Source: Dictyophora rubrovolvata
Lineage: Eukaryota > Basidiomycota > Agaricomycetes > Phallales > Phallaceae
Reading direction: 5' to 3'
DNA length: 64,000 nt
NCBI GenBank assembly: GCA_029959195.1
Contig: CP114120.1
Location: 620,001-684,000, forward strand
Positions 1-12,739 of this stretch are shown piece by piece. The translations under genes and the position numbers were made by a program. Within the stretch, counting starts at the first letter, position 1. Each line of letters opens with the position of its first letter. Below the pieces are notes generated by a model. The model was not told the DNA's origin, did no database searches, and saw only the letters and a program-made list of their open reading frames with translations.

Positions 1-506
1 CGTAAACGTTAAGTTCACAGATACTTTGCATTCAATCGAGTTATGCAAAACCCACTTTGAATAGAACTAGTAGCTGAATCGTCTGATCGATTTGTTACCT
101 CGACAGAGATTGGTCCTATATGGGTGTTCAAGTGGGGTTGAGAACGAAAATGAGACCAAGCAAAGAGGTACACTGGTAAACAGAAGGCGTGTAAACATTT
201 CGTACCTGGTATTTAAGCTGAAAAAACGAATTATGAGCTACAGATAGAATTCAAACAACAATAAATCTCAACATACAGGAGGTGTCAGAGACGATGCAAC
301 GTGGTTTTTTAAGATAGTTAGACCTGGAAACTGCAATCCTTGGCTTCTAACCTCAGATTCTACACGAAAACAAGAATATGAAAACAACTGAAAACAAAGA
401 CAAACTGGGTTTCTGGAGTCAAAACGAGTAGCGAATCGTTAAAAGTGCAAGTGCTTACATTTCGGCTCCGGCAGATCATCATATTCACAGACGCAGCCTC
501 AGACAG

Positions 507-557
507 CGCTCGAGCGCTCGAAAAGTATCCTGGATACTTTTGTATTTTTGTCAGACG
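507..557. repeat. Cluster of perfect palindromes
   Basis: A 14-bp perfect palindrome (AGCGCTCGAGCGCT) is followed directly by AAAAGTATCC-T-GGATACTTTT, a perfect hairpin with a one-base centre. A GGCG...CGCC near-palindrome lies just downstream. No function is assigned; the cluster could be the terminus of a decayed element or a cruciform-prone site. Confidence 0.45.
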
Positions 558-1429
558 CTGGCGTTAAGCGCCGTAGCCTGGGATTTGCCTGGGATAGTAA
601 TAATTTCAATCATTTTCTGTTTTGGCTAGTTGGAGGCGACAAAATTGACATGATTGATTTCTGACAGTTGAATTCTTTACATTTTAGTAAGTTTTGTATT
701 TGTCTAACCCACGATAGAGGGTGTATCACATTGCACCCAACGGCACGGCAGAGTCCTATCATACCTATATATTGAATTAAATTTCACATGAAATGACATA
801 TTCCATATCAATTTTGAAAATCAAGAACGCCCATGCGCACCAGTCATTTTACATCAGTGCCAACTATGGCTTCTAGCAATGCCAGACGAAGCCAGTGTTC
901 CTGGAGGCTGGAAGCCCCCTCAGCCTCTATTTGAGTAATTCATTAATAATAGGGCTATGTGAGTACAATGTCAAGACGAGACGCTATTGGAGTTTCATAC
1001 TGAGTCGCCCATGAGCAACAAATCATAACTGAAGAATCATTCGCAGCCTACGTAAATCCAGCCTAACTTGAAGCCGAGTGGGCGCAGTTCATATGCGCAA
1101 TTGCCAATTGGTCCGAGCCTCCGGAGTAATAGATCTGAAACGAACACATCGGGCGTCAAAAATGTCCTGACAATTTTAATACACGCACCCTGTTAATCAG
1201 TCTACATATGGGAATAATTCGTTCAGGGATACTCAGCGTCAACCATATTTGAAGCAGGAGAATAGGGGGCAATTCGACAACCTAAAAGAAAGAAATAAAC
1301 ATGTATAACGAGTTACTCTGACATCAAAGACAGTCAGTCACGGTGCCACCACATGATGATCCAGCCTCAGTATACTTACCATTTAATATTGGTCGTAAGC
1401 CATAGCTGATTATCAGTGAGATAGACTTT

Positions 1430-1449
1430 GCCGGTAATACCGGCAATCT
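1430..1449. repeat. 19-bp palindrome
   Basis: TTGCCGGTA-A-TACCGGCAA is a perfect inverted repeat around a single central A. This symmetry is typical of a dimeric zinc-cluster (CGG...CCG) factor site, but it lies in a gene-free stretch, so that reading is speculative. Confidence 0.35.
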
Positions 1450-4400
1450 AAAACCTCATATAGAAGTCAATTGAGGCTGAGATGGCACTCGAAACCGCTC
1501 CTCACAGCTGTTGAACGTTCGTTGTTGCCAACGGGACACCGCCCCAACCTTGGCTAAGGTCTGTTCCAAGATAAATGCCATGAAGGCTTAGATATTCTCC
1601 TACTTTTCAACACGTTCCAAGTGCCAAAATGACCGTTCAATGTTGCCTCACGTCACGCCCGATATACGGCGTTTGTTGGCAATTCATGACACCAGATGAG
1701 GTGTTTCGAAGATCCCGCTGAGAATGGATCGTTAGAACTCTTCAAACTTCTTTCATATCATCCACCTGTGACATTGTTTTCAATACTTATTCATTGTGTC
1801 AGGAGATCGCAGCATGAGAAAACCGTTTTCATAATTAGAATGACAAACGTACCACTCATGCGCATTATGCACAGCCATAACCGTTTGTGAATTCAGTTAC
1901 GCTATATCTTCGATTTTGGTTGGGTATCTTCACATCTTCACTTATTCCTCGTGAATCGGAGTACTTTAAAAAACTGAAGTGGAGAATCCGGCCTAAAGTC
2001 GGCGCGCGCCGCTCACTGGCAGTGTACATACTTGTTGTCCATTAGTTTGTATAAAGGACTGTGACCAGTATACTTTTAATAGCATGGTTGGCAACACAAT
2101 ACGTACGAACGGGTGTATATTTTGTGCCAACTATCTGTGAGCAATAACCTAGAAGTACGATTGCCATCATGACTATAAATCTAGCTAATTCAGTCGGACA
2201 GCATACCTTTTATCACTCTTGAATTTAGCCTCCCCGAAGCATTCCATGGCAAAACACGTTGGTCGGGAAGAAGTTGGTTATTTCTGAAACTTGAAATCAT
2301 TTGTCAAAATATATGCACGTCGTGAGCGATAATATGTTACCTTCACGAAAGTAACGCATAAATACTCACAAATAAAATCAGAACTCCGGAGTATCCCGCC
2401 TAATACCAGGCTAAATGGGGATTCATCTCGACATTCAATAGTGGATGGGACTTTTGAGATCTGTTGAATCTTCTGATTGTGCCGTGTTTTCAGGTTTTGA
2501 CACGCTGTCATAAATGACTTCATGTCAGCCTATGTTCCTTAATCGGTATGATCAACGATTAAGTCGGATATAGTTCGCACCGTCTCCTCGTGTTGTCATT
2601 ATATCTCATGTGACGTCGTCAACACCGGAAAGTCAATATGGAGGTCAAAGTCATCATACACAGCGGTGCCGTGAAAAAAATTATCGAGCGTTTGACATCT
2701 CATTCGCGTGCTGCAAGGAAATTAGACCGACTGCCGACCTGAATTAGTTGCCCCTTACAAATGCATCGATCAAGATCGGAAATGTCATGTTACTTTCTGA
2801 TTGTACTTCTGGCGCCGTGGGCTTGAACTGACAGTTATATTCTTCCAATTGGACAAGAGTGAGTCATTAGTCTTTGCCAGAGATCGTGAAATAAACGGTG
2901 TAAAACATGAAGTCGATGTTTGGTAACTGCCCATCTGGTATCTCATAGACATCGTCGGGAATTGATTATCGATGCATCAAGCTATCAAGATTTTATTTTT
3001 AATGTGTGGATCTTGAATACGATCTAACCGACAAGTTCCAAAATGTGACCATTACATATATCAGTACATTATCATACCGAATTGGCTAGAAGCATCTCTT
3101 ACTGACTTCAGTTCATACTGATGCGGCCCGGTTTAGTGACAAGATCAACAACGACCTCGTTGGCTGTCACTTTCACCTAGTCATGTTTTAGTTGGGACAA
3201 TCTAAATTTGATATAAAAAGTAAGACTGACCGTTCTGAAAATTTGGTTCTCGTTATGATGTCTTCTATCTGAGCACATCTTTTAACTTGGTAAGTGCCGT
3301 AAGTGTCTTCTTGACTTCTGAAAAAAAAAAAAACAAGGAGGTGCCACTGGTCGAACCTGTGTAGTCAGAGAAGACAATATGAACTTTCTTCTGATAAGAA
3401 GATTCTCCTCAAACGGACCGTTATACTCCCGCCAATGAAAACCTTCAACAGGCAAGTTACTGGTGATAGGAGAAGTGTTGCTGAGATTAAATGGCTCTTA
3501 TCGAGATATATGAGACTCGACTACCTTGAATCCTTAACTCGACAGATTCAGAAAGAGCACACGTTTCGTCTTTCTTAAAAGAGACCTTAGAGTGGTTAAG
3601 TCAGAAAATGAAAATGAAAAAAGCATATATAATATAAACGAGAGCCCTACTCCTTAATGTATGTATAAATCTGTCCGGTTTGACGAATGAACATAGCGCA
3701 CCGCTTTGGGCCTGGGTTTTGTTTTGAATGACGCGCGAACCGTTTTTACCGAAGGGTGAACAACCTCCCTCAAAATAGCAGTTCGACTGATAGGGTCATT
3801 CGAACGTTCATCGATCATTATTGCGCCAGAAGTACTCACAGATCCCCTAACTTGATACAATCATATATGTCAGGATCCACAGTCCAGTCGAAGCGGGGTA
3901 GTTTTCTATTTAGTAGACGATAAGATAAAGCATAGCCTTTGCCACTTACGTCGGAGCCTGGGAAGCTTCCCTCATGGGTTCTTGATTAGATCGTTGCGCC
4001 GTTGATCCATATAGACAACAAAGGGAAGAAGACAGTCAGGAGGTCATTGTTAGTCAAATAAAGAAAAGGACTGTATAGGAGCAATTGCGACTCCAATGAT
4101 ATCGAAGTGGGTCTTTGAAGCGCTGCTGATCGTCAATCCTAGTGCCAGCTATAACTAATAAAGGCGAGAAATAAATCTGCGGGGCGCCGATCCAACTGTT
4201 TTTGGAAAGGGCGCAATTGTAGTTTAGTTTGTTCTAACTCAGCCAGCGTGTAAGTTTCAATTTTCACCCGATCCTATTAAAAACGCATAATCTGAGATGC
4301 TTATTGGGAATTTCTGAGATCGAAAATTTGTACTTTTTCGCACTGCAAAAATCCATCAAATAGAGATAAGTATACACGGCATGAAAGGGAAGGATACCCC

Positions 4401-4795
4401 ACTAGTATGTAGGAAGGAAAAAAACGCCACACGACACGACACAGCTTGGCTTCAGGGCCTTGGCGTAGAACGTGCACGTGAGTATGACGTAATTGTGTCG
4501 TCACATGTAATGTCACGATGTCACATGTCATATGTCATTTTTCTCCTGGATCTTATCCAAATCTTGTCGACCTTGACGCAATCAGAATCTTGGTGGAGTA
4601 CTCTTGTGGAAGACAGTTGAGTTCGTATCTTTCAGCGTGATGATGTACTATTCAATAAAAAGTGTACATGTAGAACCGTCCCTCCGAAACTCCAACGTTG
4701 TTCTGTCAGCTTGGCATATCGAACTTTAAATTTTAGGGATCACAGGCGTATCTAAGATATCCTTGCTCCTCCTGAGTCTTCGTTACATTTACAAA

Positions 4796-7184
4796 ATGAC
4801 GAGAGTATCAAACGTCGACAAGGCTGATCCCATTGTCCTTGCTCTTTTTGCCAATCGGTTTATGAGCATCGCCGAAGCCATGGGTCGATCCCTGCAACAG
4901 ACTTCAATCTCTACAAACATTAAGGAACGACTGGATTTTTCATGTGCCATATTTGCGCCAGACGGTGATCTAGTTGCCAATGCACCTTTTATTCCGATCC
5001 ATCTGGGAAGCATGAGCTTGTTAAGCTTTTGACACTCTTGACCACGACATGACCAGCTGACACGGGTCCTATTTAGCGCAGTGAAATATCAAATGAAATT
5101 ACATGCAAATGATCTTAAAGATGGAGATGTTCTCATGACCAACTCACCTCGTGCAGGAGGATCGTGAGTATGCTCAGTCGTTTATCAGCTTCTCAGCCTC
5201 AAGTATCTGAATGATCAGCCACCTCCCGGATATAACAATTATAACCCCCGTTTTCTCACAACCGGAATCATCAAACGAAAAGCCTGAGATAATATTTTTC
5301 ACAGCTTCTCGTGGTCATCACGCGGATGTTGGTGGTATCCTCCCAGGTTCTATGCCACCAACTTCCGTTAATATATTTGAAGAAGGCGCCGAAATAGTCT
5401 CTTTCAAGATTGTCAGCGAAGGAAAATTTAATAGGGATGGTTTATGGAATTTCATGGTTGAACGCCCAGCTCGGTATGAAGGATGCAGCGGCTGCCGCAA
5501 CTTTAAAGATGTCGAAAGCGATTTGAAAGCAGTATGTTTTTGTTCAAAAATTTTCCGTTATTTCGTTTGGTAACAGGGCGTTTGAAAATTTTTGTTTTTT
5601 TTTCCTTTAACGCCCATATTATTCGTTGCCTTCTTAGCAAATTGCCGCTAATCACAAGGGCATACAACTGCTTCATGCTCGTACGCCTGTCTCTTTCTCT
5701 GTTCTGTTCTATTTTATTTGATGACCACTCTCTTGATATATAGTTGTCAATGAGTACACGCTCCCAACCGTTCATCAGTACATGAATCACATTCGTGCAA
5801 ATGCCGAGTTTTGTGTTCGGCAGCTATTGCGCGACGTAGTAAAACGCATGGGGTCTAATATTCTTGATGCTGTGGACTACTTAGACGACGGGTCTCCGGT
5901 AAGTCTCGACCTCAGGATAGAACATTTCTTGAACTCATTGCTCATTGGTGCACCTCTACCAGATCTGTCTTAAAGTGGAAATCGATGAAGAAAAGGGATC
6001 TGCTGTCTTTGATTTTGCTGGTACAGGGCCCGAAGTACGAGGTAACCTGAATGCACCAATATCCGTCGTTCACTCGGCAGTGATCTATTGCATGAGAGCG
6101 ATGTTGGATACTGATATACCCCTAAATGCTGGCTGTCTTGCTCCAGTTGAAAGTGATTTGCCAATTGATTCATTTACTGGTATTTCAAATTAACACCCCA
6201 ATTTAGTCAAAATCCCTTCGGATTCTTTTCTGTTACCATCCCATACCGCGGCAGTATGCGGCGGCAACGTATTAACGTCCCAGCGAATCGTCGACGTTGT
6301 ATTAAAAGCATTCAATACATGTGCGGCAAGCCAAGGCTGCACTAAGTATGGCTGCACTTCCCGTTTCCAAGCACCCTTTTGTTAATCATCCTTCTCAGTA
6401 ACCTCACATTTGGCGCCGGAGGGAAAGATAAAAACGGCGTTGTGAAAGCAGGATGGGGATATTATGAAGTAGGTCGTCCCCGCTTCAGACCATTTTCAAT
6501 ATAGATTTGTTCACAATTGTGCCCTGTGCCAGACGATTGCCGGCGGTTCGGGTGCAGGTCCTAATTGGCACGGAACATCTGGTGTCCATACCCATATAAC
6601 CAATACCCGAATTGGCGATGTTGAAATTCTAGAAAGAAGGTATCCCGTGCTTGTCCATGAATTCGGTTTACGTGAAGGAAGCGGGGGCAAAGGGAAATGG
6701 GACGGTGGTGATGGTGTTAGACGAGTATTTGAATTCACTGAAAAATTACAAGTGAGCATACTATCAGAGGTAGGTTCCCTGGACTTCATATACGAATGAG
6801 CGTAGATTTCCAAATGATGTCCTTTAGAGAAGAACGAGGCAACCTTACGGAGTGTCTGGAGGAGAGTCCGGAGCGCTAGGACGCAACACATGGGTTAAGA
6901 AATGCCGGCCAGAGGATGGGGACATGCCTGAAGAAATTGATAAGGAGCCTGTTCAATTTACGAAACGTACTGGTCATACAAGAGTCATTAATTTAGGTGG
7001 GAAGGCCACGATTATGATGGGCAAGGGGGACAAACTTGTAATTGAGACCCCCGGGGGAGGTGCATGGGGTGTGAAAGGAGGAGAGCAGGATGAAGAAAAC
7101 GTCCAATCGAAACATAATTGGAAACATGAGTGGCCACTGAGAGGAAGTATTAAGGATCGAGAGGCGCGTCAAGCCGAATTTTGA
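4796..7184 (+). CDS. Stand-alone hydantoinase B (HyuB) half of 5-oxoprolinase
   Basis: 5-Oxoprolinase opens 5-oxo-L-proline to glutamate using ATP in the gamma-glutamyl cycle. Fungal enzymes are normally single chains of about 1,250-1,300 residues with a HyuA half followed by a HyuB half. Here only the HyuB half is present. It starts at the ATG at 4796, at the position where the HyuB half normally begins ([20 protein letters not shown]), and continues through [61 protein letters not shown] and [20 protein letters not shown] to a normal C-terminal region (GEN-type glycines, TPGGGAWG). Introns at 5020-5076, 5164-5218, 5532-5637, 5681-5743, 5899-5962 and several later ones keep the frame, so this half looks intact. 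No HyuA coding sequence lies upstream. It may need a separately encoded HyuA partner or be a fragment that survived domain loss. Confidence 0.85.
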
Positions 7185-8223
7185 CTGTCCGACTTACTTA
7201 AGGTGAGGTGCTTGCTACTGTAGATTTTGAGTTGTTTTCTAATGTGATATTAAGTAAATGTTGTGTAAGAATAGCCTATTGAATTCCATAAATTAGCTGT
7301 GATTGAAGAATAACTTGGGCTTGAAAATATTCCGGACTGCACTTTAAAGTCTTGTCGGACATATGCAATATCGCTTGACCTAAACATTGGGAACACACCT
7401 TTCCCATGCTCTTAAGATCAACTGTCAAGGGTTACAAACGAAAATCGATTGTCAGAAAACCCTACGATGTCAACTTCTGTTTAACCGTGCGATGATGATT
7501 ACCTAAGACCTCCGGTCTCTATTTCGCCGGAGGAAAATCACTGGCTTTGCAGATCATCAATGTTTTTGATGACAAGCATTAACAAGGCATTAATTCTGAT
7601 CAACATACATTCTCACAGCGCTGGTACGTACTTGGGTATTTGTCTACAAGCCGAAGACGTTATTGATGGTCTTTCAATTGTTATCAGCCAAGCAATTTGC
7701 ACGAGTCGCTTCCATTCGCCCAAGCCCACACAGCCTAAAGTTTGAACGCAGCCTACCGTGCACGTTGCAAAATGCAATTTCCGATAAATGGGGAAAGCAG
7801 CGTGCGGGATATAGCGCAGTCTTTTACATACAAGGCCGAGCTCTCCAAGGGTATGAATACTGGTGCGCAACCCAGCCTGAGCCACAGTGCATGGCTTAAC
7901 TATGCCGTTGCTGGCGCCAGCCGAGCCGTTCTTTTGCATCAAATATATCACTTAGCTCTGTGAAATCTGACGTGTTTAAGACGTGTTTCTCACAGCATCT
8001 CTATTTTAATAACCCAATGCATTTAAATTAATTGACACAATGTCAAATCAATTCATAGTTTGATCAGACATTAGCCGTTGCCTCGACGATGACGGACAGC
8101 TGCTACTGGACCGCGCTACTTTCGTTCTATAGCTTCAAAGATCTGCATCAATCAGAAATACCAAAGAGGTTCCCCTTTATTTAGGCACCCGGAATACCTT
8201 TTTCTCTGTTCGTGTTTTCGACG
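7185..8223. other. Intergenic, no gene seen
   Basis: Contains overlapping short open frames on both strands (7613-7963) with no family resemblance. AT-rich near 7980-8060. It should hold the 3' UTR of the HyuB gene and the promoter of the phospholipase D gene. Confidence 0.5.
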
Positions 8224-11200
8224 ATGGAGCAAACCCCGCCTACGACGCCCTCGATATTGTTACTAAACCAGCGGTTCGATTCCTTCGCTTTTCCGAGATG
8301 GGGGAATTTAGTCAAGTGGCATGTCGACGGGAATGATTACTTTTATGCGCTTTCGGAAATGCTCGAAGCCGCCTGTCAGGTGAGGTTTGCATGTTACTTT
8401 GAGCTTCTTGTGCACAGGCAGGCTTAATACATAAATGTAGACAATCATGATTATGGATTGGTCCATCTCACCCGAAATCTATCTTCGAAGACCACCCGCA
8501 TACTATCCTGAGTGGAGACTAGACAAACTTCTGAAACGGAAGGCAGAACAAGAAGTTCGGGTTTTCATTACTCTGTCTAACACAGTAAAGTCATTGTCCC
8601 ACCGAGATATAATGTATTTACCAAACGTTCGCGTAGGATTCTAGTTCTGAATTTCAATCGAAAATCGTGAAAGATCGGCTTGAGTCATTGCATTCTAATA
8701 TTTCCGTATTGGTATGCAATATTCGTTTTATCTCATACGCCACCGTTACCAAAACTTATTTAAATATGCATTCATAGTATCACCCAGGATCATCTCTCCC
8801 AGAGGAATCAGAATCACCAACACTTGAAGCTGGGTACAACAATGAGAAGGTAGGGGGCCTATTTGATCATCGACTAGTCAATTCGGACCGAGTCTGTGTA
8901 GGTTGTAATTGTAGATCACTGGAGAGCTTCATTAGGGAGCTTGAGTCTTAGTCTAGGCAGTTGGGACTATCGTGACCAGTCCGTTACCTTTCTCTTTCTC
9001 ACTACTATCATGTTTTGACCTCTTCATTTAGTCCATTGGCCGATGTTCACCCTGTCCGTTTCGCAAAGACACTTTTTCCTGGAAAAGACTACCATAATAA
9101 CAGAATCTCGAAAGACGATGGAATCGAGGACTATCTGCCACAAAAAAACATACTAGAAACTCCTCGATTGCCCTGGCACGGTGTAAGCTACTTAGAAAGA
9201 GGTCGAGAATGCCATTACTGACCGATGACAAAAGGTTAGCCTAACATTAGCTGGCCCTTGTGTTTTCGATCTGGAGGCGCATTTCATTGAACGGTGGAAT
9301 TTTATCAAGAGTTTGAAGGTACTATTGTTTTGCTACTACTCAGTCCCGTCAACTATATTTGATTCTTACTTGACTTTAAAGCATGAGAAAGAAGAGTAGG
9401 CACAATCTCATTGCTCTCTTCGTTCTACAGTGTTAATCGCTGCTCAAAGAAAATATCCGTGGCTGGATTTACCACACTTTGAATCAGAGGAACAGTTCAC
9501 AGGTAAAAAAACAACGAAACACAAACTCTTATTTACTGTTTATTTCAGAACACTTTTCTGTGTTACGGCTCTCACCTGAAGTAACCGGTTTTCGGCCTTT
9601 GGAACCTGGGTTGATGAAGGCACAAGTTGTCAGAAGTGTTTCGGAATGGAGTCATGATGTTCCCCAGGAATTCAGCATTCAATCAGCTTGTGCGTACTAC
9701 CGACACCGGAAAGAATCTTTCTTGAATTGCGCTTTCTTTAAGATATTCAAATGATCCGAGAGGCCAAACACTTCATATACATAGGCAAGTCGACTTTGTG
9801 GGATAGGCATTACATACTCCAGCTGACAGAAAACATTTAGAAAACGAATTTTTGTAAGCATATATATGTATAAGATGTTGGACCATCATTCCTCAACGCT
9901 GTTGTAGCATCTCTAGCCTTCATTCAGCGAACCCCGAATCGGGTGCTCCTCGAAATGCAATAGCTGACGCCTTAGTTAAGCGAATTATTCGGGCAGCCGA
10001 AGCTGATGAAAACTTCCAGGTGCGTATATTTTAGTTTTAAGGTTGTATATCGTCATAAACAATGCGTGATAGGTAATAGTCGTGCTTCCAGAGTTGCCCG
10101 CATTACCGGGCAGCTTTGCCAATTCAACGTCCCTGAGAGTAATCATGGATGCACAATGGAAGACAATTAATCGAGGTGGTTATAGTATATACGAGGAGAT
10201 TGCGATAGCAGGCTTTGACCCGTATGTTTCCATTTTCTTCGTTAATTCTGTTTTGTTGACGAAATCTCGCTTAGTTCTCTATACATTCGATTTTACCATC
10301 TGCGTGCTTATGACAGAATTAATGCTCCAATGGGTTTGTTTTTTTCTTAATGTGTGTCTAATTTATCTCAGATTGATCACATTAGAATCCTATATCGAAC
10401 GCATGGAAACTCAAAGCGGCATCAAGTTCGCAGAAGCTCAAGTAGCTCTATCCCGTATCTGGATGGGCGACAGTCCTCCTCCGTCACCTCCTAAATCAGT
10501 ATCAAAGAAAGCGAAAGAAAAGCGCAAATGGAGTAGACTATTATCTAAAGATCGTCAATCGAGAGAATTTGAAGTAATGCCTCGAACAGTGGATCACGCT
10601 AAAGAGGTCATTTTTACGTTCCAGCTGGCGACAAAAAATGTTAGAGAATACGAACATGTCGCTGATTCTGTTGCTCATCATGCTATGTGGGCGGCCACGA
10701 GTTTATTAGATGAGCGGTGGTATGGTAAAGCCCGGGAAGAAAGAGCAGCGTACGTGGGAGTTGCCAGATAATGACTCTCGTGGCTCAATTCCTGCTTAGA
10801 TATGTCTCTGAAATGATTCATCTCAATTCAAAGGTAAATAAATCAGAAAATTTAGCTGTTTGCTGTGGTGTTGATAACCCTCTGCAGTTAATGATTGTAG
10901 ACGACCGTCGAGCTATTGTGAGTAGCATAATCAAATTCGCATATTACATTAGCTTCACTCTTAGCTTTAGATCGGTTCTGCTAGTATAAACGATCAAAGT
11001 CAATTGGGAAATCGAAATTCAGAGATAGCTCTTGTAGTGGAAGATATGGAAGAAATTCCATCGAAAATGGACGGTCAATTTGTGAGTTGATTTTTACTTG
11101 AACGACATTGGTACCTGAAAATATTTCAGCATTGTGCGACTCGATTTGCTGCCACACTCCGTCGAATGCTTTACAAAGGTGTGCATATCTAGATTTTTCG

Positions 11201-11867
11201 AAATTGATGGCTAATTTATTGACTCGGAAATTTATCAGAACACCTAGGACTATTACCGCCTCAAAATATGACTAAACCTAACCTCCCAACATGTTTCATG
11301 CGAGCAGCCCCATTTCCCAATGTCGATCTGACGCGAACATATGACGATCTATTCGTTGCCGACCCTCTTTCGCCATCGACGATGGCATTGTGGAGAAGCA
11401 CTGCTAAATTGAATACAGCTATTTTTAGTGAAGTTTTTAAACCTGTGCCCTCGGATGCTGTTCAGACAATGGAGCAACTGAAGGTAGCTATTTTTGACCT
11501 TCCATTTCCTACCGAATTTCTCATTTATGTATTTTCATTGGTTTTTAGTCATCCGCTCCGGCTGATTCGTACGGGAGAATAGTATCTGAAGTAAGTCTCC
11601 AGCATGCAAAATCACGTCTAAATCAGGTAAAATCTTTCTCCAACGTAATGTCGCTGTGTTTTAATCGACATGACTCAATTTGCATAGATTCATGGGCATT
11701 TAACAGAAATGCCCCTGCAGTTTTTGGTAGGGGAAACTTGGATTGTATCCGAAGATGTAAGTCGAATAATTAATCACGAACGTTTAATTTAATTGAAATC
11801 TCATTTCTACTAGGAACCTGGATCGTCTGGGGAAGGAGTGAAAGCTCTGACGGAAAGGTTGATTTGA
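8224..11867 (+). CDS. Phospholipase D family protein with both HKD histidines replaced by Asn
   Basis: Phospholipase D cleaves phosphatidylcholine to phosphatidic acid through two HxKxxxxD motifs. Many exons can be joined in frame: [107 protein letters not shown], the [20 protein letters not shown] block, [18 protein letters not shown], and [20 protein letters not shown]. The first motif reads Y-N-N-E-K-V-V-I-V-D (normally HHEK), and the second reads [14 protein letters not shown] (normally YVHSK). Lys and Asp are kept, but the nucleophile and acid/base His are Asn in both. The GGIDL...GRWD motif after HKD1 is altered ([12 protein letters not shown]). Intron 9785-9840 has a GC donor. There is no N-terminal PX/PH region, and the segment after WNFIKSLK is shorter than usual. 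It is either a pseudoenzyme or a gene in early decay. The C-terminal end (stop 11865-11867) is uncertain. Confidence 0.85.
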
Positions 11868-12739
11868 GGATAAGCGGTACTAGCATTATGTATACCTTCC
11901 TGGGTCTCGGGTGATGCATAAGGAGAGGTCGGGCAAAAACCACTGTAATCGACGCTGTCCCTCACAGCTCGTTTGACATTTATAGAAAGACCTTAGACCC
12001 AGGACTCGGAGCGCTGGTTCTGTAAAGTATTGACTTTTGTAACAGTAAATTATATAACAAATAATATTGGATAGCTGGAATACTAGTATGATCTTTGGCA
12101 TGCCGTGAAGTTACGCAATCATTGGATCAACAGCGACTGGTTAGGATACATGGGATATCAAGCTGTAAGTTGGCCCAGTGTATTTGTGTGTGATACAAAT
12201 CGTGGAACCAGAGTTCCGCAGTCGTAATTGCAGCTTAGTTACGGAAAGTCAGGGTGCCATATTTTCCGACGTCGGGGATATTCACTGGGCAACACGTATG
12301 CCTCGGAGCGCGGGTGATATCATCTACACATTTGACGTCTGTTGTAATAATGAAAAACCTTTTGTTATTCCTGAGAATCGTCTTAGGTTTTGTGTAGTGG
12401 TTTTTCGAAGGAATTCGTACACGAAAGTCTCATGGTTTAATCCTAGTTTGCCAGTGGTTATGCACAGCATCAAAAATCTCCATCGATCCGCGTGTCAAAG
12501 GCCAGGCAGAACTTGATATGGCGGAGGACAGACAAATGAGAATGGTTAGATTATAAAGTAAGGCTTAGCATTACAAAACTGTCGTACCCAGGAAGTTCTA
12601 GATGGAGAACAGACGCCCGGCCAGCATCGTCGAATCCATCGCTATTACGCTCGCGTGACAGTCACGCTTCTAATCAACCTATCCTCCTTCACCGCTCCTG
12701 CATTTTACTTCCATTGAGTGAGCCATTTTCAGAGTTGCC
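11868..12739. other. Intergenic, upstream of ubc13
   Basis: A 112-codon open frame at 12178-12516 on the plus strand has no family resemblance and looks like chance. No clear TATA box. This segment should hold the ubc13 promoter. Confidence 0.45.

Larger units (their letters stand above)
1..4795. other. Gene-poor stretch without recognisable coding sequence
   Basis: Open frames here are short (under about 90 codons) and overlap on both strands, and none translates to a family I recognise. I looked for the hydantoinase-A half that should precede the gene starting at 4796 (its glycine-rich ATPase motifs) and did not see it. The stretch holds some palindromes (500-560 and 1430-1449, listed separately) and a short poly-A run near 3320-3331. 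It may be decayed repeat sequence, but I cannot assign it to any element. Confidence 0.5.

Noticed and set aside
1-4795. Missing HyuA half of 5-oxoprolinase
   Set aside because: Looked for its N-terminal ATPase glycine motifs on both strands and saw none, so it is reported as absent rather than annotated.
8270-8290. tRNA B-box-like sequence GGTTCGATTCC
   Set aside because: It lies inside the phospholipase D exon encoding [10 protein letters not shown], and no A box or cloverleaf can be drawn around it.
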